NCBI GenBank assembly: GCA_001804345.1
Contig: MHFU01000140.1
Location: 28,871 to 43,085 of the forward strand
Reading direction: 5' to 3'
Origin: Omnitrophica bacterium RIFOXYB12_FULL_50_7
Lineage (GTDB): Bacteria; Omnitrophota; Omnitrophia; Omnitrophales; Aquincolibacteriaceae
DNA length: 14,215 nucleotides
How positions within the stretch are numbered: the first letter of the stretch is position 1; each line of letters starts with the position of its first letter. Under the pieces are notes generated by a model. The model worked only from the letters and a program-made list of their open reading frames with translations, did not search any database and was not told the DNA's origin. The position numbers and the translations under genes are program-made. Positions 1 to 6,414 of this stretch are shown here, piece by piece.

Positions 1-515
1 TCATAAACCTTACGCCCTTCTTTTTCTTCGACGCGAAATGCCTGCAAAGTAGCAACGATAATGACCGTGGAACCAAGCAACGTTCCTGCCTGAATGCGAA
101 GGGCTTCAGAAACATCTATGACCGTCACGTTGCCTAGTGTCGCTTCCAACGCCTGACGATAAGGGTGGCTACCATCCCGAAGGGCATTGATCGTTTGCTC
201 TCGGATTGCGTTGGAAGGTACGAGCCAAAGGACAAGAGAATTTTCTGTTCTGAGATATTCCTTGTTCGCTACCCCAAGGACATGACAAGCAAGAAGCGTC
301 TTGCCTCCTCCGGTTGGCAAGCGCAAGCAAACATAAGGAATGTCCGCTAGCTCAGAAGGTTCTCTGATCGGGCGATAAGGGATTCCCTGGCCCCAAAGAT
401 TTTCTGTCACTTTATAAAAAGCCAGCGAGGCATCCTTCATATCATCGCAAGCGCGGAGATATAGCCGGAACGATTCGAGCGATTTCTCCTGATATCCTTT
501 AAGCTGCAACATCAT
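1..515 (-). CDS. res: Type III restriction enzyme, Res subunit (helicase/endonuclease), N-terminal part
   Basis: This gene is partial: 171 codons are present and the rest lies beyond the left edge. Res is the ATP-dependent translocase and nuclease subunit that works with Mod in type III restriction. The visible part is the start of an SF2 helicase core. It has a Walker A motif PTGGGKT at residues 67-73, a motif Ia-like stretch WLVPSNAIREQT at 97-108, and VIIVATLQAFR at 151-161, followed by EGRKVY, which is typical of Res proteins. The start is the ATG at 515-513. It overlaps the mod stop codon as ATGA (515-512), which implies translational coupling, and AAGGTG just upstream can serve as ribosome binding site. 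A second ATG follows directly (512-510) and could also be used. The C-terminal nuclease domain is outside the window, so an intact gene cannot be confirmed. Confidence 0.93.
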   Translation of the reverse strand, partial: MMLQLKGYQEKSLESFRLYLRACDDMKDASLAFYKVTENLWGQGIPYRPIREPSELADIPYVCLRLPTGGGKTLLACHVLGVANKEYLRTENSLVLWLVPSNAIREQTINALRDGSHPYRQALEATLGNVTVIDVSEALRIQAGTLLGSTVIIVATLQAFRVEEKEGRKVY

Positions 516-2158
516 CGCACCTTAATTTGATAGGGAATCTGCCGGAAAATAATACATTCCCGCTTTAATCTGGCTGGACTCAAACGGCAAGCCGTCCCAT
601 AAATAATTTTCACACCATTATGCTTCGGTAAGATCTGAAGAACGTCGTTTGTCAGCACATTCCCCCCACCCACCTTTTTGTCTTTCAAAATTCCGTTATA
701 TAAAAGGTAAACCGCCACATCTTTATGAATTCCAATCAGGGGATTATTTGCCTTTGGCTGTTTTGGAATCGGAGTTCCTGTCTCTGTGAAGAATACATGT
801 CGTGCAAGCTCGGTAAAAGTCACATCTGCATTGATCCTTCCAAATTCGTCAAAACATACCGGACCCAACTTGCAGTATTGAAAACCACCGCCAAGTCCTT
901 CTACCTTTTCGCCCTTAGCGTTTTTATACCCCCGACATACCCGTTGCAAACGTTCTGCGGTCACATCCTTGCAAATGTCCGAATCCATCTCAACGAGAAT
1001 GCAACGCCTACTACCACCATCTTCCTTATTCAACTGCATCACCGCATGACCCGTTGTGCCGGAACCAGCGAACGAGTCCAGCACAAGAGCATTATAATCT
1101 TCATGGAGCGATAAAATCCATTTGACCAGCTGTGTTGGTTTTGGCGTGTCAAAAGACTTGTCTCCAAAGAGATCTTTAAGTTCCCTGGTAGCATCTGCAT
1201 TAAATCCAAAAGAATCCAGCCATGTGGTCCATCCAAAGTTTTTCTTGGCATCTCGGATTTTCTCATAAGGAACCCATCGTTCCTTTTTCCCAGCTACAGT
1301 TACGCCAGCATCATAAGGCCTGACTTCCCAATGGACATTCTCAGGGTCTTCTAACACCTTCAATATGAGGGGATTCTCGGAACCGAGACGCCATCGTCCT
1401 TCCTTCCCATCGTTTCTAATGGGATATACTTCTACGCCACTCGGCGTCCGAAGAGGAAACCACATTCGCAGCCGATCCTTTCGTAAAGATTGCTCGCCCC
1501 ATTTGAGTAGTTCACGCCCCTTGCGGTACTTGCCAAACTTGTCGCGCAAATCAAGTTCGCCGACAGACTTTTCTTCTCTGGTTAAGCAGGAGTCATCGCC
1601 CTTATGATAGATCAAAATGTACTCATGCCCCTTTCGCAAAGAGGTCTTTTGTTTCCCCCCACTGGGTTCCGCAAGCCAAGGCGCACACGCCAAGCGATTC
1701 CTTGGACCAAAAAGTTCATCCATTAGAATTCCAAGATTGTTTAATTCATTATCATCAATAGAAACAGCTATGATTCCGTCGTAGCTTAAAAGTTGTCGCA
1801 GAAGAGAAAGTCGTGGATACATCATGCATAGCCATTTGTCATGGCGAGAAAGATCCTCGGCTTCGCTGCCGACAACCTGGCCTAGCCATTTGAGGATTTC
1901 AGGACTATTGACGTTGTCGTTGTAAATCCAGTTCTCGTTGCCGGTATTGTAGGGGGGATCGATGTAGATGCATTTGACTTGTCCGGCGTAATACGGCAGA
2001 AGCGCCTTGAGAGCGAGGAGGTTATCCCCCTCCACAAGAAGGTTCCCCGTTCCCGGTTCGCCTGCTGAAAGACCGGGCGCCTCCTTCAGCAGGTGGAACG
2101 GAACCTCATTGTGATGATTCAAAACCGCCTTTTTCCCGATCCAATCCAGTGTCGGCAT
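512..2158 (-). CDS. mod: Type III DNA methyltransferase, Mod subunit (adenine-specific, beta class)
   Basis: Mod recognises the target site and methylates adenine with S-adenosylmethionine; it also forms the restriction complex with Res. The protein has 548 residues. The catalytic motif IV, DPPYNTGN, is at 67-74 and precedes the SAM-binding motif FAGSGTTG at 363-370, the order of beta-class N6-adenine methyltransferases. Other family landmarks are LVEGDNLLALK (41-51), RHDKWLCMMYPRL (105-117) and VSIDDNE (132-138). The variable middle (about 160-340) would hold the target-recognition region. The start ATG lies after GGGA with a suitable spacing. The gene sits 90 bp after the DUF5131 gene and overlaps res by ATGA. 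No frameshift or missing motif is visible. The specificity cannot be read from sequence. Confidence 0.95.
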   Translation of the reverse strand: MPTLDWIGKKAVLNHHNEVPFHLLKEAPGLSAGEPGTGNLLVEGDNLLALKALLPYYAGQVKCIYIDPPYNTGNENWIYNDNVNSPEILKWLGQVVGSEAEDLSRHDKWLCMMYPRLSLLRQLLSYDGIIAVSIDDNELNNLGILMDELFGPRNRLACAPWLAEPSGGKQKTSLRKGHEYILIYHKGDDSCLTREEKSVGELDLRDKFGKYRKGRELLKWGEQSLRKDRLRMWFPLRTPSGVEVYPIRNDGKEGRWRLGSENPLILKVLEDPENVHWEVRPYDAGVTVAGKKERWVPYEKIRDAKKNFGWTTWLDSFGFNADATRELKDLFGDKSFDTPKPTQLVKWILSLHEDYNALVLDSFAGSGTTGHAVMQLNKEDGGSRRCILVEMDSDICKDVTAERLQRVCRGYKNAKGEKVEGLGGGFQYCKLGPVCFDEFGRINADVTFTELARHVFFTETGTPIPKQPKANNPLIGIHKDVAVYLLYNGILKDKKVGGGNVLTNDVLQILPKHNGVKIIYGTACRLSPARLKRECIIFRQIPYQIKVR

Positions 2159-2176
2159 GATTATTTTCCCATTAGT

Positions 2177-2249
2177 ACTGCGTTACTATTAATTCTAGGG
2201 GTTCGCAGTGCTATACCGCATACCCCTAAATTTGAACGTCATGCGGTAT
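2177..2249. repeat. Three interlocking inverted repeats in the DUF5131-mod gap
   Basis: The 90-bp gap before mod holds three perfect inverted repeats. Pair A is ATACCGCAT 2213-2221 with ATGCGGTAT 2241-2249, 9 bp. Pair B is TAGGGGT 2196-2202 with ACCCCTA 2222-2228, 7 bp. Pair C is ACTGCG 2177-2182 with CGCAGT 2204-2209, 6 bp. Neighbouring pairs cross each other, so in RNA they would form a pseudoknot or compete as alternative stems. The outer arm of pair A abuts the DUF5131 stop codon. There is no clear U-tract, so this is not a plain terminator. It may be an attenuator or an operator for the restriction-modification genes. That role is inferred. Confidence 0.6.
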
Positions 2250-2980
2250 TAGACGGTCACTTCATCGGAAGCAACCACGGGATATTGTTTCCATTCGCGT
2301 CCGTCCAGAAGACAACCGGCCCGTTTTTTGAAGAAGCCGCCCCATTGTTTGAAAAAAAACGCCGCCTTTTGTTCCAGGCAGGCATCGCGGATCTGCCTGA
2401 CCCATTCGATCTTCATGGGCCGCGAACCGGGACCGGATTCACCGCCCGCGATGACCCAATCGATCCCTTCGAGATCAAGCTTCGGGACAGGGCCTAGAAG
2501 CGGTTCCAATGAGCAGAATTTTACGGCCGCGTCCGTCCCGCGAAGATCGTCCAGCCGGTAAAGATATTCGCTGCTTTCAACGGTCACCCCCATCCAAACG
2601 TTATCCGGCCACGTCAGACGGTAACGCATCTCCGCCAGCCTTCCGGAACGTTTCGTCAGCACCTGAAAACGGTGCCAGCTCGCCCGTTTCATGATATCGA
2701 ACACGTCTAAAATAAAATCATCGGGGATTTTTTCATGAAAAAGATCGCTCATGGAATTAACGAAGATCGTCTGCGGCTTCCGCCAGCGAAGAGGCAGTTC
2801 CAGCATCTGCCTTTGTAACGTGACATCAAACCCGTTGACATAATTCGCTTGCCCCATAGCCTTCAGGCGACGCGCCATTCGTTCGGCGTAGCAATGTGCG
2901 CACCCCGCGCTGATCTTGGTGCACCCCGTAACAGGGTTCCAGGTCGTTTCCGTCCATTCGATCGATGATTTGAGAGCCAT
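2249..2980 (-). CDS. DUF5131 / phage Gp37-Gp68 family three-cysteine-motif protein
   Basis: This 243-residue protein belongs to the family once named phage Gp37/Gp68. Near the N-terminus is a C-x6-C-x2-C motif (C20, C27, C30 in CTKISAGCAHCYAE). It recalls radical-SAM iron-sulfur motifs but has an extra-long first spacing. Other landmarks of the family are VNSMSDLFHE (74-83), FQVLTKR (105-111), GVTVE (131-135), SLEPLLG (157-163), GGESGPGSRPM (179-189) and FKQWGG (210-215). The length is normal. The ATG lies one base after the tcmP stop codon and AGG upstream can act as ribosome binding site, so the two are co-translated. The family is found in phages and beside TcmP proteins. Its reaction is not established, and radical chemistry on nucleic acid is only a guess. 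Confidence 0.9.
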   Translation of the reverse strand: MALKSSIEWTETTWNPVTGCTKISAGCAHCYAERMARRLKAMGQANYVNGFDVTLQRQMLELPLRWRKPQTIFVNSMSDLFHEKIPDDFILDVFDIMKRASWHRFQVLTKRSGRLAEMRYRLTWPDNVWMGVTVESSEYLYRLDDLRGTDAAVKFCSLEPLLGPVPKLDLEGIDWVIAGGESGPGSRPMKIEWVRQIRDACLEQKAAFFFKQWGGFFKKRAGCLLDGREWKQYPVVASDEVTV

Positions 2981-2981
2981 G

Positions 2982-3959
2982 TTACCTGACCTTTCCGAGA
3001 ATGTGCCGGGCGATTTTCATTGCAAGCCCCTGCGCTTTCGGGCTTGGATTGCCGACAGCAAAGGTGAAAATGAACATGGGACTTCGTTTCGTATTGAAAA
3101 GATATCGCGGGTTTGAAGCCACCCGCGGGAAAATAGTTTCCAAACGCTCCCGGTAGTAGTCAGCAATTGCCGAAATGGAACCCCTTACTTTTTTCGTAAC
3201 AATTTCCTCGCCAAAAAGCGTCTGCTCCGATGAGGTTTTGAAAAAGGCTTTTTTCCATTCCCCATTACCGAATATGCGATCGAGCTTTTCCTGCCATCGC
3301 GCCGGAATATGATCCGGGTTCTGCTTAAGGAGGCGATTGACTCCTATCCCCGCGGGGAAAAGGATCCACACATCGATGGCCTGTGTCCGCGCAATGGCTT
3401 CCATGGTATGCCAATCGACACTCATGCCGAAGGGATCCAGGAAGAGAACGGCGCGCGTCTTTTTCCAGTCCGTTTTACGGCACAGATCAGGCAGGATTTC
3501 GTTGGCATCTCCGGGTTGAAAATCCATTCTGCCGGATAAAGACGGACAGTTGGCAGAAACAGCACGGCGAAGCTCTTCCATATATTTCTTTTTCTTTTCG
3601 ATGAAAACATAGCGGTCGAAAAGCGTCGGAATCTGGAGGGCGAGCATGGCCGATCCGTCAAAGAAACCTTCACCCTCCGCTTCCGCCTGTGCCGCAAATA
3701 GTCCCAGCGAATCCGCTTGTGTTTCGATTTCACGGTATCCGGCTCCGGCAAAAGCATCGATATACATTTTTGAGAACGGCTGGTTCTTCAGAGCAGTCGT
3801 GTATGCGGCCAGGTAATCTTTCAACATCGCCAACTTAACTTCCGTCCAATTGCCCCCGAATTGTTGCATTGGCTCGGCAACAGACAGCGGCGTAGCCACG
3901 CTTGGGCCCTTTGTAAAATAACGAACGCACTTTTTTTGTTTTGCGCTTTCATTTCTCAT
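2982..3959 (-). CDS. tcmP: Three-Cys-motif partner protein TcmP
   Basis: This 325-residue protein matches the TcmP family, named for occurring beside the three-cysteine DUF5131 protein that follows here. The N-terminal half has FGGNWTEVKLAMLKDYL (34-50) and MYIDAFAGAG (65-74). The latter looks like a methyltransferase motif I. FLDPFGMS at 173-180 takes the place of a motif IV (DPPY-like). A SAM-dependent modification role is therefore plausible but not shown. The start has a good ribosome binding site, AAGGGA, six bases ahead. The gene is the first of the tcmP-DUF5131-mod-res series and probably has its own promoter, with an extended -10 sequence about 40 bp upstream. No truncation is visible. 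Confidence 0.9.
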   Translation of the reverse strand: MRNESAKQKKCVRYFTKGPSVATPLSVAEPMQQFGGNWTEVKLAMLKDYLAAYTTALKNQPFSKMYIDAFAGAGYREIETQADSLGLFAAQAEAEGEGFFDGSAMLALQIPTLFDRYVFIEKKKKYMEELRRAVSANCPSLSGRMDFQPGDANEILPDLCRKTDWKKTRAVLFLDPFGMSVDWHTMEAIARTQAIDVWILFPAGIGVNRLLKQNPDHIPARWQEKLDRIFGNGEWKKAFFKTSSEQTLFGEEIVTKKVRGSISAIADYYRERLETIFPRVASNPRYLFNTKRSPMFIFTFAVGNPSPKAQGLAMKIARHILGKVR

Positions 3960-4001
3960 AGCGTTTCCCTTCGGAAAAAATAACCACTCAATCCGGTCGG
4001 T

Positions 4002-4030
4002 ATTTTAGCACCTGCGCTTTTGCACAAGTA
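4002..4030 (-). promoter_or_regulatory. Possible extended -10 promoter for tcmP
   Basis: On the minus strand TGCTAAAAT (4010-4002) fits an extended -10 element, TGn followed by TAAAAT. The position 17 bases upstream reads TACTTG, a poor -35, so recognition would rest on the extended -10. It lies about 40 bp before the tcmP start. The sigma-factor rules of this organism are unknown, so the call is tentative. Confidence 0.3.
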
Positions 4031-4061
4031 CTACAAAGTCAGAGCAGAGGGGGCAGTGTCT

Positions 4062-4114
4062 AATTAAGCGGTGGAGACTCCCCGCTTAATTGTAAAATTC
4101 TAATTTAATTTTAC
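4062..4114. repeat. Two abutting hairpins between the LPS operon and the defence block
   Basis: A 10-bp perfect stem, AATTAAGCGG 4062-4071 with CCGCTTAATT 4082-4091, has a 10-base loop that contains a small GGA/TCC inner stem. It is followed with no gap by an 8-bp stem, GTAAAATT 4092-4099 with AATTTTAC 4107-4114. They lie about 95 bp past the nuclease stop codon. No run of T follows on the minus strand, so a Rho-independent terminator is not certain. They could be a repeat or the remains of a mobile-element end. Confidence 0.5.
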
Positions 4115-4165
4115 CCTAATTGCCCGAGACGAGCCTACGCACATTCATTCCCTCACCCTCACGGC

Positions 4166-4185
4166 ACTTGTACCTGTGTACAAGT
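4166..4185. repeat. 8-bp perfect palindrome with 4-base loop
   Basis: ACTTGTAC (4166-4173) pairs with GTACAAGT (4178-4185) around the loop CTGT. The stem is flanked on both sides by ACGGC. It lies just past the nuclease gene and next to the palindrome at 4190-4223, so both may belong to one composite repeat. Confidence 0.5.
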
Positions 4186-4189
4186 ACGG

Positions 4190-4223
4190 CAGAGTCGGGA
4201 CATAAGGTCAGTCCCGTACTCTG
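4190..4223. repeat. REP-like palindrome containing the nuclease stop codon
   Basis: CAGAGTCGGGAC (4190-4201) pairs with GTCCCGTACTCTG (4211-4223) with one bulged base. The stop codon of the nuclease gene (4210-4208) lies in the loop. The last residues of the protein, VRVRD, are read from the right arm. This suggests that a palindrome replaced the original 3' end of the gene. Confidence 0.55.
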
Positions 4224-5314
4224 ACCGCATGTCCTTTTTCCAGGAGCAGATTGTTAAGGTACTGTAGTTTTCCGGATTTGTCTGTGTAAAAAATGTCGCC
4301 CAGATACCGGCCCCATTTTTCTTTCCGGGTCTGGGTGGATTTGATCGTAATAAACTCGCAGTGGGCGAGTTCACGTTCCACAAAGCGCTTGGCGGCTTGG
4401 CCCTCGGGCGTATCCATCTCCGGGCAATCGATCCCTCTCAGGCGGATGGTTTCTTCGCGAAGCTGGCCGAATCCGAGCCTGAACTCCACATGATAGGTGT
4501 CCGCATCAATGAACCTTTGAATGAAGGCCTTGTAGGTGTACAACAACGAGTCCTGAGCCTTGAGGACTGAGGCCTGAGTTTGGATCTTCGGTCTGTCGTC
4601 CGATTCCCCCTCACCTTTATCCTCTCCCTTAGGGAGAGGGCGGGGTGAGGGAACGCTTCTGAGCGAATAGCGGCCTTTGGCGTCTTTAGTAGAAGTGACA
4701 ATAGTTCCCACGGGAAATTTCGCCGGCAGGAAAATCTCCATCTCAAACCGGGCGGAAAAGCCGAGATCCAGAAGAAGTTGTCTGGATGAGGAATGGACGG
4801 TCTGGGGCGCGATCACCTGGTAGGTATAAAAAGGACCCAGCACGGGCACGGGAAGCAGTGAGAGCTTCCCTTCCGCGATCTCCGCACGTCTTTCCCAGTT
4901 CAGATTGCGGACCTCAATCTCGAGGTCGCGGGACACCCAATTTTCCTGATCCGCGCGCGCCAAAAGCTCCAGACGTTTTTTCTCATCCGGGACCGCGAGA
5001 AGCGCCCGAAAGTGCGCCCAGGTCAATTGTCTCCGCGCGGAGACAATCCTGAAATCCGGGAACATTTCGGCGAATTGAGAACACTTTTGAAGGACCGAAT
5101 AATGGAGTTCGATGTCTTCGGCAAGCCGTCGAACAATTTTCTGCCCGTACTCGGCCCTGCCTCCGTTCACCTGGATGTGCTGATTGATGAAACAGCCGGT
5201 CTCCCAGTAAGCGCGGACCTTGGCTGCTTCTATTCTTTGCTGGCCGAGAAGAAGAGTCTCCTTGACCTTTTTGCGGAGTGCCGCGTAGCTTGTAAGCAGC
5301 GCCGTTTTCGTCAT
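4208..5314 (-). CDS. DUF1016 N-terminal domain fused to a staphylococcal-nuclease (SNase) domain
   Basis: The protein has 368 residues. The first 140 or so match the DUF1016 N-terminal domain: YWETGCFINQHI (36-47), EYGQKIVRRLAEDIE (55-69), LTWAHFRALLAVPD (97-110) and NWVSRDLEIEV (125-135). In YhcG-type proteins this domain normally precedes a PD-(D/E)XK nuclease. Here the C-terminus (about 263-365) is instead an SNase fold. It has D270 and D272 in IDADTYHV, R291, D296 and E299 in IRLRGIDCPE, and R336 in KWGRYLGDIF, the equivalents of the SNase catalytic and calcium-binding residues, so it is probably active. A middle domain (about 145-218) is not recognised. Repeats fill the linker. The start overlaps the preceding GT9 stop as ATGA, so the gene is the tail of the LPS operon. 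No signal peptide is seen, so the nuclease is likely cytoplasmic. Confidence 0.85.
   Translation of the reverse strand: MTKTALLTSYAALRKKVKETLLLGQQRIEAAKVRAYWETGCFINQHIQVNGGRAEYGQKIVRRLAEDIELHYSVLQKCSQFAEMFPDFRIVSARRQLTWAHFRALLAVPDEKKRLELLARADQENWVSRDLEIEVRNLNWERRAEIAEGKLSLLPVPVLGPFYTYQVIAPQTVHSSSRQLLLDLGFSARFEMEIFLPAKFPVGTIVTSTKDAKGRYSLRSVPSPRPLPKGEDKGEGESDDRPKIQTQASVLKAQDSLLYTYKAFIQRFIDADTYHVEFRLGFGQLREETIRLRGIDCPEMDTPEGQAAKRFVERELAHCEFITIKSTQTRKEKWGRYLGDIFYTDKSGKLQYLNNLLLEKGHAVRVRD
4549..4568. repeat. Short inverted repeat and CTCAGG-type repeat in the nuclease linker
   Basis: AGTCCT (4549-4554) pairs with AGGACT (4563-4568). Around it the words CTCAGG, CCTCAG and CTCAAGG recur on the minus strand up to about 4578. 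It encodes the low-complexity part TQASVLKAQDS just before the SNase domain. It looks like a small dispersed repeat but could be chance. Confidence 0.35.
4608..4651. repeat. CCCTCACC...GGTGAGGG nested palindrome, read in frame in the nuclease
   Basis: Outer arms CCCTCACC (4608-4615) and GGTGAGGG (4644-4651) enclose inner arms CCTCTCCC (4621-4628) and GGGAGAGG (4632-4639). This is a well-known type of intergenic bacterial repeat. Here it is read without a stop as SPRPLPKGEDKGEGE, between the middle domain and the SNase domain of the nuclease. Confidence 0.8.
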
Positions 5315-6414
5315 TTTTTCACCAGCCTTTCAATAGCGTCGAAAACTTCGTCCGGAGTGATCCTGGAAAGCCAACCTCCTTCAGGGAGGTCCTTGCCAAA
5401 AAAGGGGACTTCATAACCCGGGGGAATATATTGCAACACGATGCTCTCGCCTGTCCCTCGGGGTCCGGTGAGTTTCGGATCCGTAGGACCAAAGAGCGCG
5501 ACGACCGGAGCCCCGACACCGGAAGCGATATGCATAGGCCCGGAATCTCCCGTCACGAGGCACGCCGCATGCTTGTAAATCGCGGCGGAAACTCGCAGCC
5601 CCGTTTTCCCAACCAGATCAATGATAAAGGGGTCAGTCACCATTTTAGGGAAACGGTGACTGACCCCTTTTATGAACTCCTCGAAAAGAGGCCGGTCGTT
5701 CTGAGACCCGGTCACCACGACCGGAAAATGCCATCTCGCTTCGATCTTGTCCGCAAGCGCGGCAAAATGCTCCGGGGGCCAGCGTTTGGGCTCCCAATTC
5801 GCGCCCAAATGAAAACAAATGTACTTCGCGTTCTTTTCAATACCGTTCGCCCCCAAGATCTCAAGGGCCTGCCGTTCGTCCTCTTCGTTATAAAAAAACC
5901 GGTACTCTTTTTCTGAAGAGAGTTCAAACCCCGCGCCCTTCATCATATTTAAAAAATAATCCAGTTGGTGCATGGGCTGAACAGGCTCTTCGATCGCCTG
6001 CGACAAAAATCTTTTCCTTCCTTTTCCGTAACCGATGCGCTCTCTCACGCCGGCAAGTACCAGAAACACCGCCCGCGAACGGGAACGATGAAAAAGATAA
6101 CCCTGATCCCAGGGGCCGCGTTCCCTGAGCTCCAGAATGAATCGCATTCTCGAAATCCAAGAACGGTGCGTGCTTTTTTCGTCAAAGCTCAGGAAATCCG
6201 AAACTGACGGATGAGCCAGAAGAATCTCCCGGCAACGCTCAGGCGCGATGCAGGTGATCACCGCTCCGGGATATTTTTGTTTGATAAGATTAAGCGCCGG
6301 CATCTGGAAAAGCAGATCCCCAAGCCAGTTTTTCATCACGACGAGAATCCTGGGGGACAGGCATTGAGTGATTGCCTGTCCCCCAAAGACCGATTCGCCA
6401 CTAACGGGATTCAT
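5311..6414 (-). CDS. waaF: GT9 glycosyltransferase, heptosyltransferase II-like
   Basis: The predicted protein has 367 residues and resembles ADP-heptose:LPS heptosyltransferases (GT-B fold), which add heptose to the inner core at the inner membrane face. The first Rossmann strand and loop are ILVVMKNWLGDLLFQMPAL (23-41). The donor-site region has HLGANWEPKRWPPEHFAAL (202-220), VVTGSQNDRP (233-242) and VTGDSGPMHIA...PVVALFGPTDP (287-313). The start chosen is the ATG at 6414-6412. It overlaps the upstream stop as ATGA and has AGAGGG ahead of it; a longer reading frame to 6522 would run deep into the upstream gene. Two palindromes are read in frame: residues 10-22 in an N-terminal extension and 249-263 (KGVSHRFPKMVTDPF) in a donor-domain loop. 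The exact sugar is uncertain. Confidence 0.85.
   Translation of the reverse strand: MNPVSGESVFGGQAITQCLSPRILVVMKNWLGDLLFQMPALNLIKQKYPGAVITCIAPERCREILLAHPSVSDFLSFDEKSTHRSWISRMRFILELRERGPWDQGYLFHRSRSRAVFLVLAGVRERIGYGKGRKRFLSQAIEEPVQPMHQLDYFLNMMKGAGFELSSEKEYRFFYNEEDERQALEILGANGIEKNAKYICFHLGANWEPKRWPPEHFAALADKIEARWHFPVVVTGSQNDRPLFEEFIKGVSHRFPKMVTDPFIIDLVGKTGLRVSAAIYKHAACLVTGDSGPMHIASGVGAPVVALFGPTDPKLTGPRGTGESIVLQYIPPGYEVPFFGKDLPEGGWLSRITPDEVFDAIERLVKK
5626..5670. repeat. 16-bp perfect REP-like palindrome inside the GT9 gene
   Basis: AAAGGGGTCAGTCACC (5626-5641) and GGTGACTGACCCCTTT (5655-5670) form a perfect 16-bp stem around a 13-base loop. It is read in frame as 15 residues (249-263) of the heptosyltransferase-like protein, in a region that is a variable loop in the family. 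A stem of this length is not expected from coding constraint alone, so an inserted repeat is the likely origin. Confidence 0.85.
6351..6385. repeat. 13-bp perfect REP-like palindrome at the 5' end of the GT9 gene
   Basis: TGGGGGACAGGCA (6351-6363) pairs with TGCCTGTCCCCCA (6373-6385) around a 9-base loop. It is translated as residues 10-22 of the GT9 protein, just ahead of the first conserved strand. The 14 bases that precede it toward the start codon match those beside the palindrome at 8528-8554. Confidence 0.8.
6401..6414 (-). repeat. Shared 14-base repeat head supplying a start codon (copy 1)
   Basis: On the minus strand ATGAATCCCGTTAG matches ATGAACCCCGTTAG at 8577-8564 in 13 of 14 aligned bases. 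The shared region here begins with the GT9 start codon. Both copies begin at an ATGA overlap and stand next to a palindrome, so they look like one repeat family. Confidence 0.6.

Noticed and set aside
4549..5670. CRISPR array
   Set aside because: The repeats differ in sequence, are not evenly spaced, and no cas genes are present.
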